This document shows, piece after piece, positions 9,701 through 17,163 of a DNA stretch of 64,000 nucleotides. Under the pieces are notes generated by a model, which had not been told where the DNA came from, did not search any database, and was given only the letters and a program-made list of their open reading frames with translations. Numbering within the stretch: the stretch's first letter is position 1; every line of letters begins with the position of its first letter. The position numbers and the translations under genes are program-made. Source of the stretch: PHAA01 sp964457945 (GTDB lineage: Bacteria; Bacillota; Syntrophomonadia; Syntrophomonadales; Syntrophomonadaceae); assembly GCA_964457945.1 (NCBI GenBank), contig CAYWFX010000009.1:1-64000 (forward strand), read 5' to 3'.

Positions 9701-10324
9701 ACCGAGCTACGATTGGTGGCGTTGGATACACGCAGCGGCGGGATGAAAGCCAGAGATTTGAAAATTAGCGTATACCAACCCCAGCCAGTTATGGATAGCT
9801 TTAATGACATAAGCGGGCATTGGGCAGAAAATTACATTAAAGACCTGGCCAGACGGAGCGTTGTAAAAGGCTATGGAGATGGCAGCTACCATCCTGATCA
9901 GGTTTTAAGCCGAGCGGAATTGATATCGATAATTGCTCGTATGCAAGACTTGACTTTGACCGTAATGGGTGAAAAGCCTAATTTTATAGATTACCAGGAT
10001 ATTCCTTGGTGGGCATTGGAAGCGGTTCTCGCTGCTAAGGAGCATGGCTTGATCAGCGGATGTGCGGATGGGAGTTTCCAGCCTGCCCGGGCGGTAACCC
10101 GCAGTGAAATAGCGGCTATTATTTCTCGCCTGGCAGGTGAAACCAAGTCGGTGACATCGGCTGAATTGCCCTACCCGGATAGTGAGAAGATACCCTCCTG
10201 GGCCAGAGACGCCTTTGCACAGATGTATGAACGGGGACTTTTGAGCATATTTTCAGGTGAATACCTGGAACCGAATCGCCCGGTAACCCGAGCTGAAGCG
10301 GCCGCGTTACTTGACAAGATATAG
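6740..10324 (+). CDS. Subtilisin-family (S8) serine protease with three SLH domains
   Basis: A 1194-residue surface protease. ATG 6740 is selected by AAGGAG at 6725-6730 and by the signal peptide that follows (residues 1-33, ending in ALA). The S8 triad is present: Asp67 in 'GIADSGLD', His110 in 'NGHGTFMAA' and Ser297 in 'GGSSMAAA', with Asn207 of 'GAGNSGP' as the oxyanion residue. A beta-sandwich (about 375-490, 'VTLAWVDPPG', 'NNLDLIVQ') like that of KP-43-type subtilases follows. Then comes a long stretch of beta-rich repeats of unknown function (about 500-1010) and three SLH repeats (about 1018-1190) that tether it to the wall polymer. It may process S-layer proteins or degrade external protein. 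The active site is intact and no frameshift is seen. Confidence 0.92.
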   Translation: MKYIYKKRWRHFLSLLLCSCIFLQFSIYPALANDRSADIIGSSPLLVKNLLIPSGLSGKGQIVGIADSGLDKGSMSNIHPDLQSEPGTMPKVVMLKSYTDREIPDDPNGHGTFMAATIAGSGKASQGQYQGIAPGVSLYFQALLDKYNNLKLPDRLEDLFRPAYLAGVRIHVDGWGDSSNTYDNSSAQIDDFIYKYPDFLAVFGAGNSGPSSGTLTSEANSKNALTVGSSQVPRPAFGPEARFADQRAESSSQGPTEDGRIKPELLAPGSALISANSSLVEGNFAANSLYTRMGGSSMAAAVTGGALALLREQLKTEQNMPDPSSALLKALLINGARTQTGDPASEGFGILDLAGTALAIQEGTFRISDKETGLKANEIREYKLQVTDPLLPIKVTLAWVDPPGSPGAGSTLVNNLDLIVQEPGGKSYYGNDFSGRGKADEKNNVEQVSIPVSKTGEYIIKVKASSISKAGSTQGFALVYGQSLKSQVITKINNNELNLLDGTKVNLEDLKLHQVVDGSLVNSSAGIQVGSDIYLSSKAVYIFGRTWKTGGIQALPTSEGDLLLEMNTKVREGGYYLDPQAASAGAGISVNGQPAASITNIPSGAELKATINPFLQTLWKLEAGNQEISGFIEQVNLAEKEIKLFGDQHVYKLAPWAAISYRDKLLDCTVQDTPYGTAEQNDLDKLVAGMKVTIQVSPQTQVVQSLLLERPMVIGRVGSVDIAEEKIVLDSGKTYQIVSGTSFYLDKEPVKLKDIKSGDRIVALLMPDSSSIMQLWAYSNVSYGRVIYSSPKQKSLYLIDSNNCSRTFAVNKETEVFGWGIPLELTAILSGTWVRVIADPTGKEAWRIDLAEIGEETEKTISWVNADKMILGMTDGSQYTYNSSTRISKGGYRINALDIMPGEKANLTTLLSSSLWPQVLAGVEVEFRSDIKTPDMEVTARSLNGVLIIQGNTTADRLYLYRQDGSTERITVVDGRASRIYRLLDNETELRLVALDTRSGGMKARDLKISVYQPQPVMDSFNDISGHWAENYIKDLARRSVVKGYGDGSYHPDQVLSRAELISIIARMQDLTLTVMGEKPNFIDYQDIPWWALEAVLAAKEHGLISGCADGSFQPARAVTRSEIAAIISRLAGETKSVTSAELPYPDSEKIPSWARDAFAQMYERGLLSIFSGEYLEPNRPVTRAEAAALLDKI

Positions 10325-10331
10325 GATGAAA

Positions 10332-11384
10332 TCATTTATCCACTTTCTTAACCCCACCCAACCAGGAAGCCATAGGCGTTAGGCTAAGCACATACGTCCC
10401 CATGATAGTAGAAACGGTTGTAAAGAAATACAAACCCAAAACACCACGATTACCAGCCCACAAACCAGGATGTCCTATTGTGTTGGCGGTATAAACCAGC
10501 GTAGTTAAAAGCAGCGGGTGCATTAAATATATCAGAAAAGATTGGGCAGAAAGCCAGGTGAGCCAGGGATTTTCCTCCTGGCTGAACCGTAGTGCCAGTG
10601 CATAGAAGAAGAAATAACTGCTGATAGCATATAGCATTACACTGGGTCTAACGATGGAACCCTGGACGGTTAGTCTGCTGTCCAGCAGCATCAGTCCGAG
10701 GCTGCTTAAGCAAATAAATCCCGAACGCGACAAGGAGACGGAGAACCGTCCTCTTGTCGCATCGCTGTCCCTTTGCTTTCTAGCGACAAACATACCGAAG
10801 ACGAAGTAAAACAGCCAGACGGGGAAAGCACGTACATAGAATAGACTATATTGGGCAGGCAGGGAGATGATGTGTAACATATACAGATAAATCAGGCTTT
10901 GCGCTGCCAGGCTAATAGTCAGTGAACCCAACAGAAGCGCGCGGGGGTCTTTTTCCATCCATCGCCGCAATAGCGGATAAAGAATATAGAGCTGCAATAT
11001 GATAGGTAGAAACCACAGATGATAATAGCCGGTTCCCCATAATAAATCCTTGCCCAGAGTACTAAGAAAGAGAAGAGGACTCTTTAAGCTAAGAAAATAA
11101 GCGTTTAATAGGCTGTACAGTAAGGTCCAAATAAAATAAGGCCATAGAATTCTATCCAGACGTTTTTTATAAAATGCCCGGGCTGGAAGGACGGCGGCAT
11201 AGCGGTCAGTATAGTACAATAGAAACCCTGAGATTATGATAAAAAGTGGAACAGCGAAGCGCACTGCGTGATTCCATAGATAAGCCAGGGTGAAATCCAT
11301 ATAACTGGCCGTAACATGGATAGCGATTACCGCCAGAGCCGCAGCTGCACGTATATAATCAAATTCCTGCAAACGTTTATTCAT
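10332..11384 (-). CDS. Acyltransferase 3 family membrane protein
   Basis: A polytopic membrane protein (about ten hydrophobic segments) of the acyltransferase-3 (OafA/YrhL/NodX) family, which acylates sugars of exported polysaccharides. The signature 'FDYIRAAAALAVIAIHV' contains the conserved R and H near the N terminus, followed by the typical 'AVPLFIIISGFLLY'. An ATG at 11399 is also in frame, but its own first bases (GGGAGAAG) form a good ribosome binding site for ATG 11384, so I use the latter. It is convergent with the S8 protease gene, leaving only 7 bases between the stop codons. It is not obviously in an operon. The acceptor is unknown; a wall-associated glycan is a reasonable inference from the neighbours. 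Confidence 0.88.
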   Translation of the reverse strand: MNKRLQEFDYIRAAAALAVIAIHVTASYMDFTLAYLWNHAVRFAVPLFIIISGFLLYYTDRYAAVLPARAFYKKRLDRILWPYFIWTLLYSLLNAYFLSLKSPLLFLSTLGKDLLWGTGYYHLWFLPIILQLYILYPLLRRWMEKDPRALLLGSLTISLAAQSLIYLYMLHIISLPAQYSLFYVRAFPVWLFYFVFGMFVARKQRDSDATRGRFSVSLSRSGFICLSSLGLMLLDSRLTVQGSIVRPSVMLYAISSYFFFYALALRFSQEENPWLTWLSAQSFLIYLMHPLLLTTLVYTANTIGHPGLWAGNRGVLGLYFFTTVSTIMGTYVLSLTPMASWLGGVKKVDK

Positions 11385-11414
11385 AAAGGCTTCTCCCATA
11401 AATTTATTAGCTCA

Positions 11415-11437
11415 CAAAAAAGCGCCCTCACAGGCGC
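11415..11437 (-). terminator. Rho-independent terminator after the anti-sigma gene
   Basis: Read on the minus strand: GCGCC-tgtga-GGCGC followed by six T. It lies about 35 bases after the stop codon of the anti-sigma gene, closing the sigma/anti-sigma operon. Confidence 0.8.
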
Positions 11438-11472
11438 CTCATAAAACCTATCTTTATTCTAGCTAATTAATA

Positions 11473-12483
11473 TTATTTTTCAAGCCACAGTACTATGGTT
11501 TCCTGTTCAGCCTTCTGCTCCCAATCGTTCAACTCATTTTGCAGTGTCCCTATTCGCTGATCCAGCTGGGTCTTCTGACTGGCGTCCTGTAAGGTTGCGC
11601 GCTGGGTAACCAGTGCCTGGTACTGATACAGGGTTTCCGAATAACGGGTGGAAATATCTTTGTTATCAACTTCCTGACCGATGACCGTACCCAGGTCGCC
11701 CAGTTTATTTATTAAGCTATTGGCGGAAGATTTAGCGACAGTAATTTTTAGGGCAGTATAACTGCCGTTTTCATTTACCTGTTGCCCCAGGTTTTGGGTT
11801 TGAGCCTTCATATCAGCAGCTATTTGCAGAACCTTCTCCTGAGCTAGAGCAGAATCGCCTACCCTGACTTTCAACAGGGTGGTTCTTATAGTTCGTTCTA
11901 TATTTAAAAATACATGAGTAGAACGAGCATTATTAGCTACCTGAATCGGAGATACTACTGGCGTGGAATTATTCTTCTTTTCTTCAGCAACTGGTGTTTC
12001 TGTTCGGGGCTGTACTACTGGTAAATTATCTGTGGGCTTTACAAGCACCCCGGTATCAGGTTGATATATATTAGTTAATCCTGGTGTTTGAACCGTATCA
12101 ACTACCTCAGTCTTATCTGCAAGTTGAACAATAGGGCTGGGATTCATACTAACTGCACTGAAAATCAGCAATAGAGCCGCAGCGGCACCAGTTACTGCCT
12201 GCCTCCAACGCTGGTTAAACCAACGGGATTTCTGGACCGGAACCAAAACCTTTTCTTCATTTATACGCAACATGAGAGCATTTTTAAATCCCGCAGGTGC
12301 AGGCACTAGAACTGTTCCCATTTGTTTGAGCGCAACGGAAAGCTGGACCAGATCCTCATACTCCCTTTGGCAATCTGCACACGCAGTTAAGTGAGACATG
12401 ACTGCTCCAGCTTCGCCGGGATCTAGCTCACCATCCAGATAAGGAGATATAAGTTTTACAATTCTAATACAGTCCATGCCCAT
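11473..12483 (-). CDS. Anti-sigma factor with zinc-finger and DUF4349 domains
   Basis: Second gene of the sigma operon, beginning within 10 bases of the sigma stop codon. The N terminus has the zf-HC2 (anti-sigma zinc finger) pattern 'HLTACADCQREYEDL' preceded by 'ISPYLDGELDPGEA'. One transmembrane segment follows at about 92-110. The outer part, about 190-337, matches DUF4349 with its 'RSTHVFLNIERTI' start, a coiled-coil stretch ('YQALVTQRATLQDASQKTQL') and Trp near the end. It should hold the ECF sigma factor at the membrane until an envelope signal arrives. GTG 12486, ATG 12483 and ATG 12474 are all in frame, and no strong ribosome binding site separates them. Translation is probably coupled to the sigma gene. 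Confidence 0.88.
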   Translation of the reverse strand: MGMDCIRIVKLISPYLDGELDPGEAGAVMSHLTACADCQREYEDLVQLSVALKQMGTVLVPAPAGFKNALMLRINEEKVLVPVQKSRWFNQRWRQAVTGAAAALLLIFSAVSMNPSPIVQLADKTEVVDTVQTPGLTNIYQPDTGVLVKPTDNLPVVQPRTETPVAEEKKNNSTPVVSPIQVANNARSTHVFLNIERTIRTTLLKVRVGDSALAQEKVLQIAADMKAQTQNLGQQVNENGSYTALKITVAKSSANSLINKLGDLGTVIGQEVDNKDISTRYSETLYQYQALVTQRATLQDASQKTQLDQRIGTLQNELNDWEQKAEQETIVLWLEK

Positions 12484-12490
12484 CACACTT

Positions 12491-13057
12491 TCATAGTTGT
12501 TTTTCCAGTTCTTTTTTCAGAGCTTTTCGGCCTCGGTTTATACGGGACTTGACTGTTCCCAGAGAACAATCCAGCATAGATGCTATTTCTTCGTAGTTAT
12601 AGCCTTCCATTTCTCTCAGTACCAGGACGGTTCGAAACTCAGGCAGCAAACGGTTAAGAGCGCTTCCCACCATCGCATTAAATTCGCTGCGTTCCACCTT
12701 TTCCAGAGGACTCTCTTCGCTGGCCGCTAATTCACGGCTAACTTCACCTTCGCGAACAGGAAGGGGTTCATCCAATGAAAAAGTTACGACCTTCTGGCTC
12801 CGGCGGCAAAAATTAATCCACAGATTTACTGCAATTCGATGCAGCCAGGTTCCAAAATCAGCATCGTTACGAAACGAGCGGATACCTTTAAACGATTGAA
12901 CGAAAACATCCTGCGCTAAATCCTGGGCATCGTCAGGGTTGCCTGCCAGATAATGACAATGAGAATAAACCCTGTCCTGGTAGATAAGCACCAGTTCCCC
13001 GAAAGCATCCAGGTCGTCCTGCTGGGCTTTTTCGATCAGATCTTTAACAGATGTCAA
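12491..13057 (-). CDS. ECF-type RNA polymerase sigma factor
   Basis: A 188-residue sigma-70 of the extracytoplasmic-function group, of normal length for SigW-like factors. Region 2 is seen in 'DDAQDLAQDVFVQSFKGI' and 'FGTWLHRIAVNLWINF'. Region 4 is seen in 'LPEFRTVLVLREMEGYNYEE' and the recognition helix 'CSLGTVKSRINRGRKAL'. It directs RNA polymerase to stress or envelope promoters, and is controlled by the adjacent anti-sigma factor. Upstream, at 13104-13133, lies a promoter almost identical to the one facing the S-layer-like gene, so autoregulation and control of that gene are strongly suggested. Confidence 0.95.
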   Translation of the reverse strand: MTSVKDLIEKAQQDDLDAFGELVLIYQDRVYSHCHYLAGNPDDAQDLAQDVFVQSFKGIRSFRNDADFGTWLHRIAVNLWINFCRRSQKVVTFSLDEPLPVREGEVSRELAASEESPLEKVERSEFNAMVGSALNRLLPEFRTVLVLREMEGYNYEEIASMLDCSLGTVKSRINRGRKALKKELEKQL

Positions 13058-13081
13058 ACAATTACACTCCCTGAATAACCG

Positions 13082-13093
13082 GGTAAATTTACC
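13082..13093. promoter_or_regulatory. 12-base palindrome in the sigma operon leader
   Basis: GGTAAATTTACC is a perfect palindrome lying just downstream of the predicted -10 box of the sigma promoter, about where transcription starts. It could be an operator for a further regulator. A related half (CAAATTTACG) occurs at 13141-13150, on the other side of the promoter. Confidence 0.35.
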
Positions 13094-13103
13094 TGGTTAG
13101 CTA

Positions 13104-13133
13104 TTAGACAACGGGCCGCTCTAAAAAGTTCCC
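13104..13133 (-). promoter_or_regulatory. ECF promoter of the sigma/anti-sigma operon
   Basis: On the minus strand: GGGAACTTTTT (-35, 13133-13123), a 13-base spacer, then GTCTAA (-10, 13109-13104), 46 bases before the sigma start. Both boxes and the spacing equal those of the plus-strand promoter at 13312-13341. GGAAC as -35 is typical of ECF sigma factors. Confidence 0.85.
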
Positions 13134-13311
13134 GGTCAGGCAAATTTACGATTATGTATATTTAACTTGCTTCATTTTAACATGCTCAGACTAGAACAAC
13201 AATTTCCTAAATTGTCCACCGACTTTATGTGCCTTAACCTTTTTCTTCCTTATATAGGGGAGAGATAATTTAATACATTATTCAGTGAATAAAAAACTTT
13301 TCTCCCTGCCC

Positions 13312-13341
13312 GGGAACTTTTTGGATATATTGTGCGTCTAA
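13312..13341 (+). promoter_or_regulatory. ECF promoter of the S-layer-like gene
   Basis: GGGAACTTTTT (13312-13322), a 13-base spacer and GTCTAA (13336-13341). Outside the two boxes the spacer differs from that of the sigma-operon promoter, so the shared boxes look selected rather than copied. The start codon is about 220 bases downstream. Confidence 0.85.
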
Positions 13342-13565
13342 CATTACAGTCAGCCAAGGGATTCCATTTCAGGCATTAGCCGCCCTGGCTCACAAACCAG
13401 CCGGAACAAACCTTACATAATAACCGGCTTAAGAAGGAGGCGAGAAGAGAGAAGCAGCGTTGGTATCTATCAAACGATAGATGAGCACCTCTCAAGTTTG
13501 GGGCTAACCCCCCTGATTATCTAAAAGAAATTAAAATTAAAATTATAAAAGGAGGAAAACACACA
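13342..13565 (+). other. Structured 5' leader of the S-layer-like gene
   Basis: About 220 transcribed but apparently untranslated bases. Hairpins seen are AGCCGG (13399-13404) with CCGGCT (13424-13429), ATCTATC-aaac-GATAGAT near 13464-13481, and GGGG-ctaa-CCCC near 13500-13511, followed by the strong ribosome binding site AAAGGAGGAAAA. An internal AAGAAGGAGG at 13431-13440 has no start codon at a good distance. I do not recognise a known riboswitch. A long stable leader fits a highly expressed surface protein. Confidence 0.5.
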
Positions 13566-15839
13566 GTGATAAAAGCAAGAAGCAAAAAAATATCTTTATT
13601 ACTAGTTCTTATGATGTTAGCAACTATGTTTGTTAGCGTTGGAACTGCAAGCGCAAAAAGCGTTTATTCAACTGACAGAGTCGTAGCTATTGCTGATAAC
13701 TACAATTCTACTACAGCAGCAGCAGTTGTAGGTGCTACCATTACCATCAAGGAAGATGCAGATTTTCTTTCCGATTTTAGTAATAATATGACCTTCAAGG
13801 TAAAACTACCTGACAATGTAAAATGGGTTACTGCAGGTGCAGGTGCAACCACAGTCAGCTTTAATGGGGTTGCAGGAGTTCTTAATACCAATTTCTTTAA
13901 GAGAACTGATCAAATAATTGAAATCACTACACCTGCTGGTTTTCAAACCGTGGGTTTAGACAGAATCACTATTGTTCCTGGTATTGAAGTAGTCAGCGGT
14001 TCCGGTGACGTAGCTCTTACCATTGATGGAATGGATTCCGCAGTTACTTCCGGATCAGTAGTATTTGCTACTATTGCTTCCGGCAAAACATCTATTTCAG
14101 TTTCAAGTACTAAGAAGATAGGCAAAACTGGAACTGGCGGAGTTATAGAAGTAAGAGAAAATGCTGTTGGTTCAATCGGATCTGCAGCAGGAAACACCCT
14201 GACTTTAAAACTGCCTTCCAACTTTGAATGGAATGGCATGGCTGCAGCTGATATAAGCATGGCTGGTGGATTTGCAGCATGTGCTCCTATTGTAGCAGCA
14301 AATATAGCAGGTAATGCAACCAGAACATTAACTATAACTTTCAGCACCGTTGGCGCAACTGCTGCCCGCGGCATGATTTACATCACCCCTCAAGTTAAAG
14401 CTAGCAACGATGCAGCAAAAAATTCCGAAGTTATTGTTTCCATGAGCGGAACCAATGCAGCCGGCAATGATATCTGTGATACAGATGCTACCATTGCTAC
14501 TTATGTTGATTATGGTACTTCTTTTGAAGTGAAAACTGTTAAGGATCTAAAAGCAGGTAAATTCAATGTGACAACTGATACTATTACAATCAAAGAAAAC
14601 ATTGCCGGTACCCTTTTACAGAACCGTGATGTTAACATTTCTTTACCCAGCTGGGTTAAGATTACTCGTGTCAATAATTGGAGCGTAACTGAAGGCGGAG
14701 CTGCCTTTAACTTAACTGCTAACCCAGGCGCAGGCGCTGGCGACAAGAGCAGCCGCGATATTACCATTGCTGGTACCAGTACTGACAAAGGTAAAATTGA
14801 ATTTAAGTTAGAGCTCAGTATTCAAGCTGACAAATCAGGTCCTATCGAGGCTACAATTTCCGGTGCAGGTGCTACTGAGCAGAAATTGGTTATTGCCAAT
14901 GCGATTGCACCAGCAAGTCTAACCACTACAGCTTCAGATGTTAAAGTTGGTGTTCAAGCTCAGCCTTTAAAAGATATGGTTATCGTTGAAGGCGTAAAAG
15001 AAGCCATTGCTTTAGGAACCAAATTTACCGCTGCAGCTACTAATGACGGCGAAATCACCTTGATCTTAACTGAAGGTGCAACTTGGGCAACTACTCCAAC
15101 TATCAAAGTGACCGAGGGCAACCTGGAAATTAAGACTGACTCTATTACCAGAGCTGATGCAACTGTTACCATTCCTGTAAAATCAACCTCAACTACCCCT
15201 GCCAAGATTACTGTATCTGACGTTAAAATAACCTTAGATCGCAGCATCCCTGAAGGACCGATCTATGTGAAATTAGGCGGCAGAGGTATTAATGAAAACC
15301 AGAAGGCTGCTGTTGGTTGGCTTAACGGCGTAATCAATAATAACGGCGCAGGTGCCGCAGGCGCAGCTGGTAATCTTGATGCTGGTGAGTTCGACATTGC
15401 AACCGTACAAAAAGTTCAGGTAGCAAATGTTACTACTCCTGCTCCAGACAAAACCATATACAATACTTCTAGCTTCGTTATCGGTGCAAGCAAGTACACC
15501 CTGAACGGCAAAGAAGTAGATGCAGTTGCCGCTTCCTTTGCGAAAAACAACCGTACCTACTTGGCTATTCGCGATGTTGCGCATGCATTAGGAATTGAAG
15601 ACAACAATATCGTTTGGAATCAGACTGACAAGACTGTTACCCTTATCAAGGGTGAGAGACTGGTTCAACTAGCACTGGGCAGCAATATCATCAAGGTCAA
15701 TGGACTTAATGTTTATACCATGGATGTTGTTCCTGAAGTGGTTGCTGACCGTACTTTCTTACCAGCAGCTTGGGTAGCACAGGCTTTTGCAGCATCAGCT
15801 ACTTATGATGCAGCAACTCAGACTGTAACTATTAAATAG
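13566..15839 (+). CDS. Large secreted S-layer-like protein with C-terminal stalk domain
   Basis: GTG 13566 follows AAAGGAGG at proper distance. Residues 1-30 are a signal peptide ending in TASA. The mature protein is rich in Ala, Thr, Val and Gly with repeated beta-type segments such as 'TITIKEDADF', 'GGVIEVRENAVG' and 'DTITIKENIAG', which look like diverged repeats of one domain of about 130-150 residues. The C terminus (about 640-757) is a copper-amine-oxidase-N-like stalk domain ('RTYLAIRDVAHALG', 'RTFLPAAWVAQAF'), without SLH repeats. The strong ribosome binding site, long leader, dedicated ECF promoter and strong terminator point to an abundant surface protein, perhaps the main S-layer subunit. 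That last point is inference. Confidence 0.8.
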   Translation: MIKARSKKISLLLVLMMLATMFVSVGTASAKSVYSTDRVVAIADNYNSTTAAAVVGATITIKEDADFLSDFSNNMTFKVKLPDNVKWVTAGAGATTVSFNGVAGVLNTNFFKRTDQIIEITTPAGFQTVGLDRITIVPGIEVVSGSGDVALTIDGMDSAVTSGSVVFATIASGKTSISVSSTKKIGKTGTGGVIEVRENAVGSIGSAAGNTLTLKLPSNFEWNGMAAADISMAGGFAACAPIVAANIAGNATRTLTITFSTVGATAARGMIYITPQVKASNDAAKNSEVIVSMSGTNAAGNDICDTDATIATYVDYGTSFEVKTVKDLKAGKFNVTTDTITIKENIAGTLLQNRDVNISLPSWVKITRVNNWSVTEGGAAFNLTANPGAGAGDKSSRDITIAGTSTDKGKIEFKLELSIQADKSGPIEATISGAGATEQKLVIANAIAPASLTTTASDVKVGVQAQPLKDMVIVEGVKEAIALGTKFTAAATNDGEITLILTEGATWATTPTIKVTEGNLEIKTDSITRADATVTIPVKSTSTTPAKITVSDVKITLDRSIPEGPIYVKLGGRGINENQKAAVGWLNGVINNNGAGAAGAAGNLDAGEFDIATVQKVQVANVTTPAPDKTIYNTSSFVIGASKYTLNGKEVDAVAASFAKNNRTYLAIRDVAHALGIEDNNIVWNQTDKTVTLIKGERLVQLALGSNIIKVNGLNVYTMDVVPEVVADRTFLPAAWVAQAFAASATYDAATQTVTIK

Positions 15840-15850
15840 TAAAAAACCGA

Positions 15851-15884
15851 AAAAGAGTCCGGTTAACTACCGGGCTCTTTTTTT
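15851..15884 (+). terminator. Rho-independent terminator of the S-layer-like gene
   Basis: GAGTCCGGT-taact-ACCGGGCTC with one T-G pair in the stem, followed by eight or more T. It lies 11 bases after the stop codon. Confidence 0.92.
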
Positions 15885-15909
15885 ATCCCCATATTTAGAT
15901 GAATTAGGA

Positions 15910-15938
15910 TTGACCAGCCAGTCGGCCAGATGTATAAT
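15910..15938 (+). promoter_or_regulatory. Sigma-A promoter of the TolC-like gene
   Basis: TTGACC (15910-15915), a 17-base spacer and TATAAT (15933-15938) with an upstream TG giving an extended -10. The apparent ATG at 15938 overlaps the -10 box, which rules it out as the translation start. Confidence 0.8.
15911..15926 (+). promoter_or_regulatory. Probable TetR-family operator, copy 1
   Basis: TGACCAGCCAGTCGGC overlaps the -35 box and spacer of this promoter. It matches the element at 19886-19901 in 13 of 16 bases and has the same GAC-N6-GTC dyad, as expected for one dimeric repressor acting on both promoters. Confidence 0.6.
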
Positions 15939-15971
15939 GAATATATTTCTAAAAATGGAGTTGATACATCA

Positions 15972-17084
15972 ATGTTTAAATGGCAAGGGCAGAGAAAATA
16001 CTTACTGATAACACTAGCACTTATTATTATTTTGGGCACCATAGCCCCGGCGGCAGTTGCAGCAGAACCCGCAAAGCCTACAGTAACGATTGATCAGGCT
16101 ATTTCGAATGCGTTGAGTAATAGTGAGGCCGTAAAAAAGGCCACTAATACTGTTAATCTTAAAGAAGAAAGCAGGAATTATAGTTACCAACAGAATGGTT
16201 ATGCCCCAACGGCTGCTGCCTATAACTTCACTGCAATGGTAGAGGTACCCTATTTTAATCTCCTGTCATCCGACCTGGATTGGCAAATGAGCAAAAAGAC
16301 TTTGACATCTCAGCAGGATGGGATTGCGATGGATGCCTGCAACAAATACTGGAGCGTACAAAAATATCAGGAAAAGTTGAAGATTGCAGAGTTGGGTTTG
16401 AAGAATGCTTTACGGCAGCTTCAGAACGCACAGGCGGGTAACCGAGTAGGGACCATAGCCGATAGCGGTTTACTAGGAACGAAAACCCAGTATCAGCTGG
16501 CACAATCTGCGCTGGATTCGGCTAAAAATGATCTGGATAAGGCTTTCATTGCCTTTAATCAGGTAGTAGGTTTAAGACCTGAGGATAGACCAATATTAAC
16601 CGATACGGTGGAGTACAAGCCCATAAATATTGAAAGTCTGGATTATGAGGTAGCCAGGGTTTTAGGTAATTCGCCTACAGTATGGTTAGCCGAGCAAAAT
16701 GTTAAGATGCAAAAGTATACTGAGGAAAAGGGCATCTATTCCGGCGTTTATCGTAATGCTGAAACCCGTAAACTAGAAATGGATCAAGTTTTAGTAAATG
16801 CGGCCAGCACTAAGGAGGCAGCTGAACAATCAACCCGCTCATCATATTATGCTATAAAAAGCGTTGAAGACAATTATCCTGCAGCGCTTGATCGTGTTAA
16901 GGTAGCGGAAGACAATTTGCGGATTACGAAAATTAAGTTTGATATAGGTATGTCAACGGCAACTGATGTTGCTACTGATGAAAAAGCCCTTGCAGATGCC
17001 AAGTACAGCATCTTCGAAACGAACCTAAATCATGAATATATGAAGCTAGCATTTAGGAAACCCTGGGCCGCAAGCGCCCAATAG
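15972..17084 (+). CDS. TolC-like (outer membrane efflux family) helical protein, short form
   Basis: ATG 15972 is preceded by GGAG 12 bases away and followed by a signal peptide (residues 1-34, ending in AVA-AEP). The rest is almost wholly alpha-helical, with TolC-family features: 'VTIDQAISNALSNSEAVKKA' at the start, and a repeat-like second half with 'AVEDNLRITKIKFDIGMSTA' and 'ATDEKALADAKYSIFETNL'. At 370 residues it is shorter than classic TolC proteins (about 420-490). The places where the outer-membrane beta-barrel strands should be inserted look short. It probably cooperates with the RND pump at 20107-24386, since both promoters share an operator-like element. In a single-membrane cell its role would be unusual. 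Confidence 0.75.
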   Translation: MFKWQGQRKYLLITLALIIILGTIAPAAVAAEPAKPTVTIDQAISNALSNSEAVKKATNTVNLKEESRNYSYQQNGYAPTAAAYNFTAMVEVPYFNLLSSDLDWQMSKKTLTSQQDGIAMDACNKYWSVQKYQEKLKIAELGLKNALRQLQNAQAGNRVGTIADSGLLGTKTQYQLAQSALDSAKNDLDKAFIAFNQVVGLRPEDRPILTDTVEYKPINIESLDYEVARVLGNSPTVWLAEQNVKMQKYTEEKGIYSGVYRNAETRKLEMDQVLVNAASTKEAAEQSTRSSYYAIKSVEDNYPAALDRVKVAEDNLRITKIKFDIGMSTATDVATDEKALADAKYSIFETNLNHEYMKLAFRKPWAASAQ

Positions 17085-17118
17085 GTGCCTGTCACCCCAC
17101 TTATCCACTTATACAGTT

Positions 17119-17160
17119 AGGCAAGCACCCTTTGTTATAGATGCAGAGGGTGCTTTTGCC
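17119..17160. terminator. Bidirectional terminator between convergent genes
   Basis: AGCACCCT (17124-17131) pairs with AGGGTGCT (17147-17154). It is extended by GGCAA/TTGCC, with T-rich flanks on one strand and A-rich on the other. It serves the TolC-like gene (+) and the SGNH gene (-). Confidence 0.75.
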
Positions 17161-17163
17161 ATT

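Noticed and set aside
13381..13560. c-di-GMP (GEMM) riboswitch in the S-layer-like leader
   Set aside because: The conserved GGGCAAACC and GCAAAGCC segments and the tetraloop receptor are not present.
13943..14374. Minus-strand open frame of 143 codons within the S-layer-like gene
   Set aside because: It is a shadow caused by the Ala/Thr/Val-rich composition of the true gene on the plus strand.
15930..15971. Longer N terminus for the TolC-like protein beginning at 15930
   Set aside because: The added codons include the TATAAT -10 box of a good promoter and give no signal peptide at the start; ATG 15972 is followed directly by a proper signal peptide.
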